Positions 23,945 to 32,771 of a DNA stretch of 62,625 nucleotides are shown in pieces. This DNA comes from Burkholderia paludis (GTDB taxonomy: Bacteria; Pseudomonadota; Gammaproteobacteria; Burkholderiales; Burkholderiaceae), in the NCBI RefSeq assembly GCF_000732615.1, contig NZ_JPGL01000061.1, forward strand, positions 1 to 62,625. The letters are read 5' to 3'. The position numbers and the translations under genes are program-made. The first letter of the stretch is position 1. The number at the start of each line of letters is the position of its first letter. Below the pieces are notes generated by a model. It made no database searches. It had not been told where the DNA came from and was given only the letters and a program-made list of their open reading frames with translations.

Positions 23945-24790
23945 TCAGAACCATCCAAGCCGGCGGTAGACGTGGAATTGCGCGATGCCGACCAGTTCGT
24001 GCAGCGCCTGCTCGGCGGTGGCCACATTACGCCAGCGCGGCAGCCAGCCTGTCTGCGCGCGGCGGCGATTCGCATAAACGGGCTGCGGATCGATGCCGAA
24101 GCGGCGGAAATCGAGCAGCGCGCGGCGCATCTGGTACGACGACGTGACGAGAATGCGCGCGTCGTCATACTGTGAGCGTAGTATAGACGCAGTGAATTTC
24201 GCGTTTTCGTAGGTTGTACGGCTGTCCGGCTCGAGCACGAGGTCCGCGGGGGCGACGCCTTCTGCGACGAGCTGGCGCCCGTACACGGCGGCCTCGGTTT
24301 CGCCGTGGTGCTGCGGGTCGCCGCCCGACATCACCACGGTGCAGCGCTCTGCCTGCTGTCGGCACGTGCGATAGAGCGCCGCGACCGTGTGGATGCGCGC
24401 GATTCCGTCGGGTGGCGGCCGCAGTCCGGTGTCGGTGGGGCGCGTTCCGGCGCCGATGAGGATCAGGGTGGTGTGCCCGTGCATGTCCGGATGCTCGACC
24501 GGCACGACACCCGCCTCGGTCCAGGCGACCAGCGGTGCGGTCAGCCAGCCGGTCGCGAGCAGCCAGAACAGCGCGGCGGCGGCGATCGAGATCCCTCGTC
24601 GCAGCTTGCGGCAGAGCATGAAACAGATGAAGAGAAGTACAAATGAATCGAACAGAATCAATTTGATTGGGGTAAGGTATCTTTTTATGGACGGCTGACG
24701 ATCCGGCCCTGACGCGACGCCGAATGTCGGCTTCCAGAATCGGTGGCGGTATCGGCGGGCGGAGCCCCCGCCCGGCGCGCCGCTTCGCAT
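23945..24790 (-). CDS. YdcF family protein (DUF218)
   Basis: Up to 281 residues. Two transmembrane segments (LILFDSFVLLFICFML and ISIAAAALFWLLATGWL) are followed by a DUF218 domain with ILIGAGTRP, VMSGGDPQHHGETEAAVYG, LEPDSRTTYENAKFTASILR and ILVTSSYQMRRALLDFRRFG. Such proteins (SanA/YdcF/ElyC type) are linked to envelope biogenesis. The start is uncertain: the ATG at 24790 leaves only 28 bp to the divergent gene and adds about 40 odd residues, so a start near 24640 (TTG before the first membrane segment) is possible. Confidence 0.8.
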   Translation of the reverse strand: MRSGAPGGGSARRYRHRFWKPTFGVASGPDRQPSIKRYLTPIKLILFDSFVLLFICFMLCRKLRRGISIAAAALFWLLATGWLTAPLVAWTEAGVVPVEHPDMHGHTTLILIGAGTRPTDTGLRPPPDGIARIHTVAALYRTCRQQAERCTVVMSGGDPQHHGETEAAVYGRQLVAEGVAPADLVLEPDSRTTYENAKFTASILRSQYDDARILVTSSYQMRRALLDFRRFGIDPQPVYANRRRAQTGWLPRWRNVATAEQALHELVGIAQFHVYRRLGWF

Positions 24791-24818
24791 TGTCGCTGCA
24801 CTTTAAGAAAGAATCGAG

Positions 24819-25136
24819 ATGGCCACGTATTCCAACGAAGCGGTGCTCGACGCATTGAGACGAGTGCAGTACCGCCAGGTACCGTGGGCGCGCCGCCCGG
24901 GCGTGTTCGAGTATCTCCGTTCACTCGGGTTGATGGGCACGGTCAGGCAGAAAACCGTCGCTCCCGCACCGGGTTTTCATGCCCCGGTCGACATCGCCGT
25001 GCTGACCGACAGCGGTCGCGCCGAATTCTCGCGCCTCGAGCGCGCCGAGAAATTACTATCCTGGACCGATCGCCGCATGGACGACTACGCATTGAGCGAA
25101 GCGGGTGCCGTGGCGATTCTCGAAAGCCGCCTGTAG
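24819..25136 (+). CDS. Conserved hypothetical protein
   Basis: 105 residues (starts MATYSNEAVLDALRRVQYRQ), with AAGAAAG upstream. It shows alternating helices and a short strand region (APVDIAVLTDSGRAEFSRL) that could be a winged-helix-like fold. No family is recognised. It is divergent from the YdcF gene. Confidence 0.65.
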   Translation: MATYSNEAVLDALRRVQYRQVPWARRPGVFEYLRSLGLMGTVRQKTVAPAPGFHAPVDIAVLTDSGRAEFSRLERAEKLLSWTDRRMDDYALSEAGAVAILESRL

Positions 25137-25186
25137 CGGAGGATCATCCTGCCGCGCATCGCTGCCCGGGAAGGCGATGCGCCGCC

Positions 25187-25217
25187 AAAAAAAAGCCCGT
25201 ATCGCGAGGATACGGGC
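25187..25217 (-). terminator. Terminator, minus strand
   Basis: GCCCGTATC (25195-25203) pairs with GATACGGGC (25209-25217). Eight A precede it on the plus strand, giving a U-run for minus-strand transcripts. It lies downstream of the small secreted protein gene ending at 25335. Confidence 0.85.
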
Positions 25218-25334
25218 GTACCGGATACTTTTGCTGTTGCCACGCTGTGCTCATGGCAATGATGTGACTCGTTGCATGCAGCGCAGTTCCCGACGGCGGG
25301 CATTTTCTTTGGCGAATCCCTGAGATCGGCAGGA

Positions 25335-25586
25335 CTACGGATGACGCGGTGCGTCGGACGGCTGCGAGCCGTTGCGTGCGCGCGCGTTGCTGGCGATGTC
25401 GCCGCGCAGGTCGCCCCTCGGCACGGTTTGCCGAGCGGGCGGGTTGGCGGGCGAGGGCTGCCGGAGGGTGTTGCGGTGATCCTGCTGGCGATGGGGCGGT
25501 TTCGTGCGATCGTCGGCGTGCGCTGCGACGGATAGGGCCACGGAAATGACAATGCCGCATGCAACGAGCAGTGACATTGGTTTCAT
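25335..25586 (-). CDS. Small secreted basic hypothetical protein
   Basis: 83 residues. A Sec signal (MSLLVACGIVISVALSVAAHADD) is followed by an Arg/Pro/Gln-rich, low-complexity tail with no predicted fold. GGAGC lies upstream of the ATG. No family recognised. The following terminator supports a real transcript. Confidence 0.6.
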   Translation of the reverse strand: MKPMSLLVACGIVISVALSVAAHADDRTKPPHRQQDHRNTLRQPSPANPPARQTVPRGDLRGDIASNARARNGSQPSDAPRHP

Positions 25587-25784
25587 GGCGGGGCTCCCTT
25601 CAAGCCGTCGACGCGGCCTGTTGCTATGTCGCTAAGGTAAGCGCGGGAGTGCAGGCTTGCTGTAAATATTGGTAAATAGATGTATCGCGGGACGACGGCG
25701 GTAACCGATTGCAACGCACGCACGGCGATGGGGTTGCGTCGCGGAAAGAAACCGGGCGGCCGAAGCCGCCCGATCGAGCATTCG

Positions 25785-26186
25785 TCACGCCATCTTCACG
25801 GGCGCGCGCCAGGATTCCGGATTGGTCCAGAAGGCGCCGCGCAGGCGGTCGCGGCTCGGCGGTGCCGGCGGTTTGGCGGCGCTTGCGCCGATGCGCCCGC
25901 GCAGCGAGATTTGCCGGCCGCTCGTGCCGAGTCGCTTCACGATTTCGGCGAGCGTGCCGTCCGCCTGCCATTCGTCGAAGCGACGGCGGCAAGTCGGCGG
26001 CGAAGGATAGCGACCCGGCAGTTTCGACCAGCCTTCGCCCGTCGACAGCACCCACAGCACGGCGTTCACCACCGAGCGGGCCTCCACGCGGGGGCGGCCG
26101 CGCCGCTCACTCCGTGCGGGTTCCGAGCAAAACAGACCCTCGACCAGCGCCCACTCGTTATCTCTCAAATCGTCGAACAGCATCAT
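25785..26186 (-). CDS. Stand-alone transposase-derived HTH protein (DUF4096/IS5-family N-domain)
   Basis: 133 residues. Residues 1-90 match the DNA-binding N-terminal domain of IS5/IS427-type transposases: RDNEWALVEGLF, RRGRPRVEARSVVNAVLWV, STGEGWSKLPGRYPSPPTC, RRRFDEWQADG. The DDE catalytic part is absent. It is replaced by an unrelated basic, Pro/Arg-rich tail, and the frame is closed cleanly. No terminal inverted repeats or target duplication were seen. A paralogue lies at 53339-53749. Either a domesticated DNA-binding protein or an old remnant; an intact frame and GAGGAC ribosome site favour the former. Confidence 0.75.
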   Translation of the reverse strand: MMLFDDLRDNEWALVEGLFCSEPARSERRGRPRVEARSVVNAVLWVLSTGEGWSKLPGRYPSPPTCRRRFDEWQADGTLAEIVKRLGTSGRQISLRGRIGASAAKPPAPPSRDRLRGAFWTNPESWRAPVKMA

Positions 26187-26614
26187 GTCCTCACCTCAGC
26201 GAAGCTAACTCCGGTGCGCTGCCCTGCGCCGCGCACTCTTCAAGCACTCGATCGTCGAGTGCCGGGTGGGGGCGTCCGGTTGGCCGGCAGCGGTGCTTTT
26301 GCTCTTCCGTCCGACGAAACCTGTGCCCTGTGCGCCAGGTAATGCACGAAGCGTGCCATGTCGGAGGTAAATCCCTCGAGAGCCGCTTGGCAGCGAGCTA
26401 ACGGCTAAGTCAGCTAGGGGCGTATAAGACGCCAAAATAACCCGCCAGCAAATCGGGACAATCACCAATCTTGTGCAGTTCGCCCGACCCGCGTGCGTTC
26501 GCGTGCATATTGCACCGCAGCGAAACATGGGCGACGGGTGCCGAATTCACGCATCGCAGGCGGATACGCGCATTAAAATCGCGCATCGATATCGACGATT
26601 GATGAGGTCAGGAG
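26187..26614. other. Intergenic region between HTH protein and LysR genes
   Basis: About 430 bp without a credible gene. It holds a short inverted repeat CACTCGA-TCG-TCGAGTG (26245-26261). It must contain the promoters of the divergent genes at its two ends. GGAG lies before the LysR ATG. Nothing else was recognised. Confidence 0.35.
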
Positions 26615-27517
26615 ATGAACGTCACGCTGCGCCAGCTTCGCGTATTCATCGAGGTAGCGCGGCTCAAGAGCTTCAGTCGCGCGGGCGACGAGATCGGGCT
26701 CACGCAGTCCGCGGTCAGTCGCTGCGTGCGCGAACTCGAGGCCGAGCTCGGGCTGAAACTGATCGACCGCACGACGCGCGACGTGCAGCTGACGGACGTC
26801 GGCGCGAATTTGATCGCGAGTGTGTCGCGCCTGCTCGACGATCTCGACGACACGCTGCGCGAGATCCGCGAAATCGGCGAGCAGCGTCGCGGCCGTGTGA
26901 TCGTCGCGGCGAGCCCGACGATCGCATGCCGGCTGATGCCGCGCGTGGTGGCGTCGTGCGAGCGCCAGTTCCCGTTCGTGACCCTGGGGTTGCGTGACGA
27001 CGTGCAGAGCGATGTGTTACGCAAGGTGAAGTCGAGCGAGGTGGATTTCGGGGTCGTGATCGGGCCGCTCACGGTTGCCGATCTGGTCTGCGAGCCGCTC
27101 ATGACCGATTCGTTCTGTCTTGTCGCACGCGCCGACCATCCGCTCGCCGCACGGGCCGAAGTGCCGTGGACGGCGCTGGACGGCGAGCGCCTCGTGCTCC
27201 TCGATCATGCGTCGGGGAGCCGGCCGCTGATCGATGCCGCGCTGGCCGCCCATCACGTCAGCGCGACGGTGATGCAGGAGCTCGGGCATTCGGCGACGGT
27301 GTTCGGGCTCGTCGAGGCCGGGGTCGGCGTGAGCGTGCAGCCGTGGCTGTCGTTGCCGCTGCCGGCCGGCTCGACGCTCGTCGCACGGCCGCTCACGCCG
27401 CGCACCGAGCGCACGGTCGAACTCGTGCGCCGCCGCGACCGGTCGTTGTCGCCCGCCGCGCAGGCGATCTGGGAACTCGTGCGGCAAATGCCGGCGAGGG
27501 CGGAGGATCTCGACTGA
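26615..27517 (+). CDS. LysR family transcriptional regulator
   Basis: 300 residues. The N-terminal winged HTH (LRQLRVFIEVARLKSFSRAGDEIGLTQSAVSRCVRELEAELG) is followed by the periplasmic-binding-like effector domain (RGRVIVAASPTIACRLMP onward). It lies 75 bp upstream of an aminotransferase on the same strand and may be co-transcribed with it. The effector is unknown. Confidence 0.93.
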   Translation: MNVTLRQLRVFIEVARLKSFSRAGDEIGLTQSAVSRCVRELEAELGLKLIDRTTRDVQLTDVGANLIASVSRLLDDLDDTLREIREIGEQRRGRVIVAASPTIACRLMPRVVASCERQFPFVTLGLRDDVQSDVLRKVKSSEVDFGVVIGPLTVADLVCEPLMTDSFCLVARADHPLAARAEVPWTALDGERLVLLDHASGSRPLIDAALAAHHVSATVMQELGHSATVFGLVEAGVGVSVQPWLSLPLPAGSTLVARPLTPRTERTVELVRRRDRSLSPAAQAIWELVRQMPARAEDLD

Positions 27518-27592
27518 CGGGCACCGACGCACGACGGTTCGAATGACGTGCCGGTACACTGCGTGAATCGTGTTCCTCGAAGGTGGCTCTCG

Positions 27593-28795
27593 ATGACGCA
27601 TTCCGCAGCTTCATACGCGATGACCGGAGCGCCGGCGGCGCGCGAGACGGTGCGCGCGTTGCGTCCGTCGCTGATCCGCGAAGTGGCGAACGCGGGCTTC
27701 GGCGTGCCGGACCTGTTGCCGTTCTGGTTCGGTGAATCCGATCGCGTGACGCCAGATTTCATTCGCGACGCCGCGGCGGCGTCGCTGCGCGATGGAGCGA
27801 CCTTCTACACGCACAACCTCGGTGCCGAGCCGCTGCGCGACGCGATCGCGACCTACGTCAGCGCCCGTCACGGCGCGACGGCCGCCGATACGGTAGCCGT
27901 GACGAGTTCGGGTGTGAGCGCGCTGATGCTGGCCGCGCAGTTGCTGGTCGGCCCGGGCGAGCGCGTGGTCGCGGTCACGCCGCTGTGGCCGAATCTCGTC
28001 GAGATTCCGAAGATCCTCGGCGCGCGGGTCGAATGCGTGCCGCTTGCGTACGGCGATGCGGGCTGGCAACTCGATGTCGGGCGGTTGCTTGCGGCGCTGA
28101 CGCCCGATACGCGGGTGCTGCTGGTCAATTCGCCGAATAACCCGACCGGCTGGACGATGTCGCGCGACGATCAGCAGGCCGTGCTGGCCCATTGCCGCCG
28201 TCACGGCATCTGGCTGATTGCCGATGAAGTGTACGAACGGCTCGCGTTCGGCGCGTCCGGCGCGCCGTCGTTTCTCGATATCGCGTCGCGCGACGAGCGG
28301 GTCGTCGTCGTGAATTCGTTTTCGAAGGCGTGGGCGATGACGGGCTGGCGCCTGGGCTGGCTCATCGCGCCGGCGGCGGTGATGGGCGATCTGTCGAAGC
28401 TCGTCGAATACAACACGTCATGCGCGCCGGGCTTCGTGCAGGCCGCGGGCGAAGTCGCGTTGCGCGACGGCGAGCCGTTCGTGCGGTCGTTTGTCGCGTC
28501 GCTGCGTGACGCGCGCGATCACCTGGTCGCCGCCCTGCGGACGCTGCCGGGCGTCGAGGTACCGCCGCCGCCGGGTGCGATGTACCTGTTCCTGCGCCTG
28601 CCCGGCGCAGCCGACAGCCTCGCGTTCTGCAAGAGGCTGGTGCGGGACGCAGGGCTCGGTCTGGCGCCCGGGCGCGCATTCGGCCTGGAGGGCGAAGGGT
28701 TCGTGCGCTGGTGCTACGCATGCGATCCGGTGCGGCTCGACGCGGGTGTCGAACGGCTGCGCCGGTTTCTCGCGAGCGCCGCAGCCGCCCGCTGA
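27593..28795 (+). CDS. Pyridoxal phosphate-dependent class I/II aminotransferase
   Basis: 400 residues. Fold type I motifs are PFWFGESD, LLVNSPNNPTGWTMS, LIADEVYERLAF and the PLP lysine in VNSFSKAWAMTGWRLGWL, ending in APGRAFG and RWCYA. This is the AspC/arginine-pyruvate-like subgroup. The ATG at 27593 has AAGGTGG 7 bases upstream and is preferred to the GTG at 27548. The amino donor is not determinable. Confidence 0.92.
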   Translation: MTHSAASYAMTGAPAARETVRALRPSLIREVANAGFGVPDLLPFWFGESDRVTPDFIRDAAAASLRDGATFYTHNLGAEPLRDAIATYVSARHGATAADTVAVTSSGVSALMLAAQLLVGPGERVVAVTPLWPNLVEIPKILGARVECVPLAYGDAGWQLDVGRLLAALTPDTRVLLVNSPNNPTGWTMSRDDQQAVLAHCRRHGIWLIADEVYERLAFGASGAPSFLDIASRDERVVVVNSFSKAWAMTGWRLGWLIAPAAVMGDLSKLVEYNTSCAPGFVQAAGEVALRDGEPFVRSFVASLRDARDHLVAALRTLPGVEVPPPPGAMYLFLRLPGAADSLAFCKRLVRDAGLGLAPGRAFGLEGEGFVRWCYACDPVRLDAGVERLRRFLASAAAAR

Positions 28796-29066
28796 AACGG
28801 GGCCGGAACGGGTGCGGTACGCTGGCGGCGCTTCGTTCGGCTCATCTTTACGCATCGGGCGATTTTGCGTAATATGGCGCTCAGTCACGCGGTTCCGTCG
28901 TTGAGCCGTGCTGTTCCGTCCGGTTTGGGACTGGCCTGAATTAATTCGCCGCCCCCGGTTCGTGCTCCCATCAATATGACCGATCAGAATCGGGCGAGCG
29001 CGTCTTCCGTTCCTTTCGTCTGTTTGTTGATCCGGTTCGTTTGACCACAGGGTCTGGCCTAGCTGC

Positions 29067-30077
29067 ATGAATACCCAAGAGGCGAAGATCGTCCTCGAGA
29101 CTGCTTTGATCTGCGCGCAGGAACCGCTGAAGCTCGGCGATTTGCGCAAGCTCTTTGCCGACGGCGTGTCGGCTGACACGGTCCGCACGTTGCTCGAAGA
29201 TCTGAAACAGGATTGGTCCGGCCGCGGCGTCGAACTGGTGGCGCTGGCAACCGGATGGCGCTTTCAGAGCAAGCCGGCAATGCGTCATTATCTGGATCGC
29301 CTGCATCCGGAGAAGCCGCCGAAATATTCGCGTGCAGTGCTCGAAACGCTCGCGATCATCGCGTACCGGCAGCCCGTTACGCGCGGCGACATCGAGGAGA
29401 TTCGCGGCGTGACCGTCAATACGCAGGTGGTCAAGCAGCTCGAGGATCGCGGCTGGATCGAGGTGATCGGCCATCGTGACGTGCCGGGGCGTCCGGCGTT
29501 GTACGCGACGACCAAGCAGTTCCTCGACGATCTCGGTCTGAAGGCGCTCGACGATCTGCCTGCGCTCGAGGAGCCGGCCGCGAACATCGAGGCGGCGTTG
29601 CTTGCGCAGCAGGCGATGGACTTCGACGGCGATGTGCCGGTTGCCGGCGACGCGCAGCAGGATCGGGTGCTTGAGGCATCGGCTGGCGTGCCGGACGATG
29701 TCGTCTCTATGCAGGAAATCCAGAGCCCCGATGCGCTCGACGGCGATCGCGGGCAAACGGAGCAGGCGGAACAAGCGGAACAGGTTGGTGCCGAAGTAGC
29801 GCCAGCCGGTGTGCAGCCCGAGTCGCTGCGCGCGGATTGGAGCGAGGAAGATCGCAAGCCGGCTGCCGAAGCGGTTGCCGGAGGCGGAGCGGAAGCGGCC
29901 GGCGACATGCCCGGTGAGGCTGGCCAGGCCGATGCCTCCCGTTCCCGTCCTGCGGACGGCGAGATGCTGGACGACACGTCCGACAGTCTTGCCGATGCTG
30001 TACGAAGCGCAAGTGCGCCCATCGGTGCCGACGCGCTGCCGGACGACGAAGCAGAACCTGAACAGCGTCGCGCCTGA
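29067..30077 (+). CDS. scpB: SMC-ScpA-ScpB complex subunit ScpB
   Basis: 336 residues. The first 180 form two winged helices typical of ScpB: VLETALICAQEPLKLGDLR, then SRAVLETLAIIAYRQPVTRGDIEEIRG and VIGHRDVPGRPALYATT. ScpB bridges the SMC heads with ScpA in chromosome condensation. The remaining 150 or so residues are a low-complexity acidic tail rich in Glu, Ala and Gln, not part of the conserved fold. scpA is not adjacent. rluB follows at 60 bp, an order common in bacteria. Confidence 0.93.
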   Translation: MNTQEAKIVLETALICAQEPLKLGDLRKLFADGVSADTVRTLLEDLKQDWSGRGVELVALATGWRFQSKPAMRHYLDRLHPEKPPKYSRAVLETLAIIAYRQPVTRGDIEEIRGVTVNTQVVKQLEDRGWIEVIGHRDVPGRPALYATTKQFLDDLGLKALDDLPALEEPAANIEAALLAQQAMDFDGDVPVAGDAQQDRVLEASAGVPDDVVSMQEIQSPDALDGDRGQTEQAEQAEQVGAEVAPAGVQPESLRADWSEEDRKPAAEAVAGGGAEAAGDMPGEAGQADASRSRPADGEMLDDTSDSLADAVRSASAPIGADALPDDEAEPEQRRA

Positions 30078-30137
30078 TCGCGGCCAACTTCTTGCCGCGC
30101 CCGCGCCGGGCGCGAGACCTGACATTTTGAGGTTGTT

Positions 30138-31886
30138 TTGACAGATATCCACGATATTGAATCGTCCGCACCTGCCGTTCAGGCAGCGCGTGCCGACGAT
30201 GCACCGGAGCAGGGCGCTTCGGCCGAGGGTGGCGACGAGCGTCCCCGTCGCGGCCTGCGACGCGGCCCGCGCAGCCTGATCGCACGGCGTCGCGCGGCGG
30301 CCAAGTCGAAGGGCGCCGATGGCGAGCCGCAGGGCGGCGAAGGCGTTGAGGCCCAGCCGGCGGAAGCCGCTGAGGTGCAGCCGGCGCCGCGTGCGCCGCG
30401 CAAGGAAGGTGCGGCCAAGAGCGGTCGCAAACCTGCCGGCAAGCGTGAAGGCGCACCCAAGGCGGCCCAGGGCGGCCAGGGTCGACGCGGCGGCGCGCCG
30501 AAGGCCGAAGGTGGCCCGGCGAAGGCGGAGGGCGAGGCGTCGCAGTCGCAGGACGAACTGTTCGCCTATGTGACGTCGCCGGCATTCGATGCGGACAACT
30601 CCGCGGGCGGTAGCGGCGTGCGTGCGCCGATGTTGCGCCGCGGCCGCAGCCAGCCGGCAAACAAGCGCGTGCTGTCGCCGGACGACGATGCGCCGAAGCT
30701 TCACAAGGTGCTAGCGGAAGCGGGCATGGGCTCGCGCCGCGAAATGGAAGAGCTGATCGTCGCCGGCCGTGTGTCGGTGAACGGCGAACCCGCGCACATC
30801 GGTCAGCGCATCATGCCGACCGATCAGGTGCGGATCAACGGCAAGCCGGTCAAGCGCAAGCTGCCGAACAAGCCGCCGCGCGTGCTGCTGTACCACAAGC
30901 CGACCGGCGAGATCGTCAGCCACGCCGATCCTGAAGGCCGCCCGTCGGTGTTCGACCGCCTGCCGCCGATGAAGACGGCGAAATGGCTCGCGGTGGGTCG
31001 CCTCGACTTCAATACCGAAGGTCTGCTGATGCTGACGACTTCGGGCGACCTCGCGAACCGCTTCATGCATCCGCGCTACAGCGTCGAGCGCGAATATGCG
31101 GTCCGCGTGGTCGGTGAGCTGGCCGAGGGTGCGCGGCAAAAGCTGCTGCACGGTGTCGAGCTCGACGACGGCCCGGCGAATTTCCTGCGCATCCGCGATG
31201 GCGGCGGCGAGGGCACGAACCACTGGTATCACGTCGCGCTGGCCGAAGGCCGCAATCGCGAAGTGCGCCGGATGTTCGAGGCGGTCGGCCTGCTGGTCAG
31301 CCGGCTGATCCGTACGCGTCACGGTCCGATCCCGTTGCCGCGCGGTCTGAAGCGCGGCCGCTGGGAGGAGCTCGACGACGCGCAAGTGCGCAAGCTGATG
31401 GCGACCGTCGGCCTGAAGGCGCCGTCGGAGGAGAAGGGCAAGCGCAGCAGCGCCGGCACGGCCGAGCGCCGCCAGCCCGATCCGATGCAGACGTCGATGG
31501 GTTTCATCAGCCGCGAACCGGTGCTGACCGCACACGGTCAGCTCGACCAGCCGCGTCGCGGCGGCGGCGGCCGGCGCGGCGGGCCTGGGCTGCCAGGCCT
31601 GAGCGGCTACGGCAGCCTGCCGGTTGCGCCGTCGGGTTACGGCAACCGAGCCGGAGGCGGCCGCGACGGCAACCGCGCGGGCGGCAGCCGTGATGTCGAT
31701 GGCAACCGCGCGTCGTATGGCGCGGGTCCCAAGCGTGAGGGTGCGGGCGGCAAGCGTGGCGGCGGCAAGGGCGGCGGCGGCGGCAACCGGAACCCGAACG
31801 GCAACCGCGCCGAGGGCGCCGGCAATGGCGGCGGCGCTGCGCGCGGCGGCCAGCGTCAGCAGCGCAGCCGAACGCGCGGCCGTTGA
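30138..31886 (+). CDS. rluB: 23S rRNA pseudouridine synthase RluB, with long low-complexity tails
   Basis: 582 residues, about twice the usual length. A charged Ala/Arg/Lys-rich N-terminal region (1-190) precedes an S4 RNA-binding domain (KLHKVLAEAGMGSRREMEEL) and the catalytic domain with the Asp of GRLDFNTEGLLMLTTSGDLA. The last 120 residues are Gly/Arg/Asn-rich (RGG-like), suggesting extra RNA affinity. The start is TTG at 30138, with TGAGG upstream. RluB modifies U2605 (E. coli numbering) of 23S rRNA. Confidence 0.92.
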   Translation: MTDIHDIESSAPAVQAARADDAPEQGASAEGGDERPRRGLRRGPRSLIARRRAAAKSKGADGEPQGGEGVEAQPAEAAEVQPAPRAPRKEGAAKSGRKPAGKREGAPKAAQGGQGRRGGAPKAEGGPAKAEGEASQSQDELFAYVTSPAFDADNSAGGSGVRAPMLRRGRSQPANKRVLSPDDDAPKLHKVLAEAGMGSRREMEELIVAGRVSVNGEPAHIGQRIMPTDQVRINGKPVKRKLPNKPPRVLLYHKPTGEIVSHADPEGRPSVFDRLPPMKTAKWLAVGRLDFNTEGLLMLTTSGDLANRFMHPRYSVEREYAVRVVGELAEGARQKLLHGVELDDGPANFLRIRDGGGEGTNHWYHVALAEGRNREVRRMFEAVGLLVSRLIRTRHGPIPLPRGLKRGRWEELDDAQVRKLMATVGLKAPSEEKGKRSSAGTAERRQPDPMQTSMGFISREPVLTAHGQLDQPRRGGGGRRGGPGLPGLSGYGSLPVAPSGYGNRAGGGRDGNRAGGSRDVDGNRASYGAGPKREGAGGKRGGGKGGGGGNRNPNGNRAEGAGNGGGAARGGQRQQRSRTRGR

Positions 31887-32096
31887 GCGTTCGGGCCTGC
31901 GGCGCAGTGCTGCCGGCCGGTTTTGCCGGCGTCACGCATTGCGCACATTGCTTCTGACTGTATATATTTCGCGCGGCGCTGCTTGGCCGCCGGCATGACC
32001 GATCTGCGGCGCACCACGATGGCGCCGGCAATCGGTCGGCCGATTCCGCATTTTGGGCCCGTAAAGGCATGCGCCACGCTGCTTTTACCGGCTGGC
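31887..32096. other. Intergenic stretch upstream of the rimP promoter
   Basis: About 210 bp after rluB. A short GCCGGCCGG/CCGGC hairpin occurs near 31912-31931 but lacks a proper T-run. No gene is visible. Confidence 0.35.
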
Positions 32097-32125
32097 TTGG
32101 CGTTTGCGCCAAAAATCGCTATAAT
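32097..32125 (+). promoter_or_regulatory. Sigma-70 promoter of the rimP-nusA-infB operon
   Basis: TTGGCG (32097-32102) and TATAAT (32120-32125) are 17 bases apart. Transcription should start near 32132, giving a leader of about 180 nt before the rimP GTG. A hairpin terminator lies within that leader. Confidence 0.88.
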
Positions 32126-32185
32126 CGCGGAGTCGCTGGGCGTACGGATTCAATGTGCGGCTCAGGTGCGACCACCAGTAAGAAG

Positions 32186-32210
32186 ATGGGCGTTCCGCCC
32201 ATTTTTTTTT
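32186..32210 (+). terminator. Attenuator-like terminator in the rimP-nusA leader
   Basis: ATGGGC-GTTCC-GCCCAT followed by nine T lies about 55 nt after the predicted start and about 100 bp before rimP, inside the leader. It may set basal readthrough into the operon, for example under feedback by NusA, or define a short RNA of about 80 nt. Confidence 0.82.
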
Positions 32211-32312
32211 GCTGAAACGGTTAGGCATCTCGGGTAGCGCTTCCTGCGCCGGCTAAGGCGCGCGCCCGCGGGTGAATCGCGAGCGGCGGGCGCGAACACC
32301 TGAGAGGACACA

Positions 32313-32771
32313 GTGCAACTGACGGAACTGATAGAAACCACGGTCACCGGGCTCGGCTACGAGCTGGTGGATCTCGAGCGCACCGGGCGCGGCATGCTTT
32401 GCATCTATATCGATCAGCCTGCCGGCATCTCGCTCGAAGATTGCGAAAAGGTCACGCGTCAGCTCCAGCACGTCTTGACGGTCGAAAACATCGATTACGA
32501 ACGGCTCGAAGTCTCGTCCCCGGGGCTCGACCGCCCGTTGAAGAAGCTGGCCGACTTCGAACGTTTCGCCGGTAGCGAAGTTTCCGTGACCTTGAAAAAG
32601 CCGCTGGACGGGCGCAAGACGTACCGGGGCATTCTGCACGCGCCGAATGGCGAAACGATCGGTTTGGAATTTGAGAGGAAGAAGGGCGAGGCGGCCATGC
32701 TGGATTTCACGCTGGCCGATATCGACAAAGCCCGCCTGATTCCGCAAGTTGACTTTAGGAGCCGCAAATAA
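32313..32771 (+). CDS. rimP: Ribosome maturation factor RimP
   Basis: 152 residues with the RimP N-domain (ELIETTVTGLGYELVDLE) and the EVSSPGLDRPLKKLADFERF signature, followed by an Sm-like C-domain. It helps mature the 30S subunit. The start is GTG with GAGAGGA 5 bases upstream. Its stop overlaps the nusA start by one base (TAATG), so translation is coupled. Confidence 0.95.
   Translation: MQLTELIETTVTGLGYELVDLERTGRGMLCIYIDQPAGISLEDCEKVTRQLQHVLTVENIDYERLEVSSPGLDRPLKKLADFERFAGSEVSVTLKKPLDGRKTYRGILHAPNGETIGLEFERKKGEAAMLDFTLADIDKARLIPQVDFRSRK

Noticed and set aside
24718..24790. First 25-40 residues of the YdcF frame as a real N-terminus
   Set aside because: It is not fully rejected, but doubted. 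The sequence is low-complexity, lacks a ribosome site and nearly abuts the divergent gene.
25785..26186. Intact insertion sequence
   Set aside because: Only the N-terminal domain of the transposase is present, with no DDE domain, inverted ends or target duplication visible.
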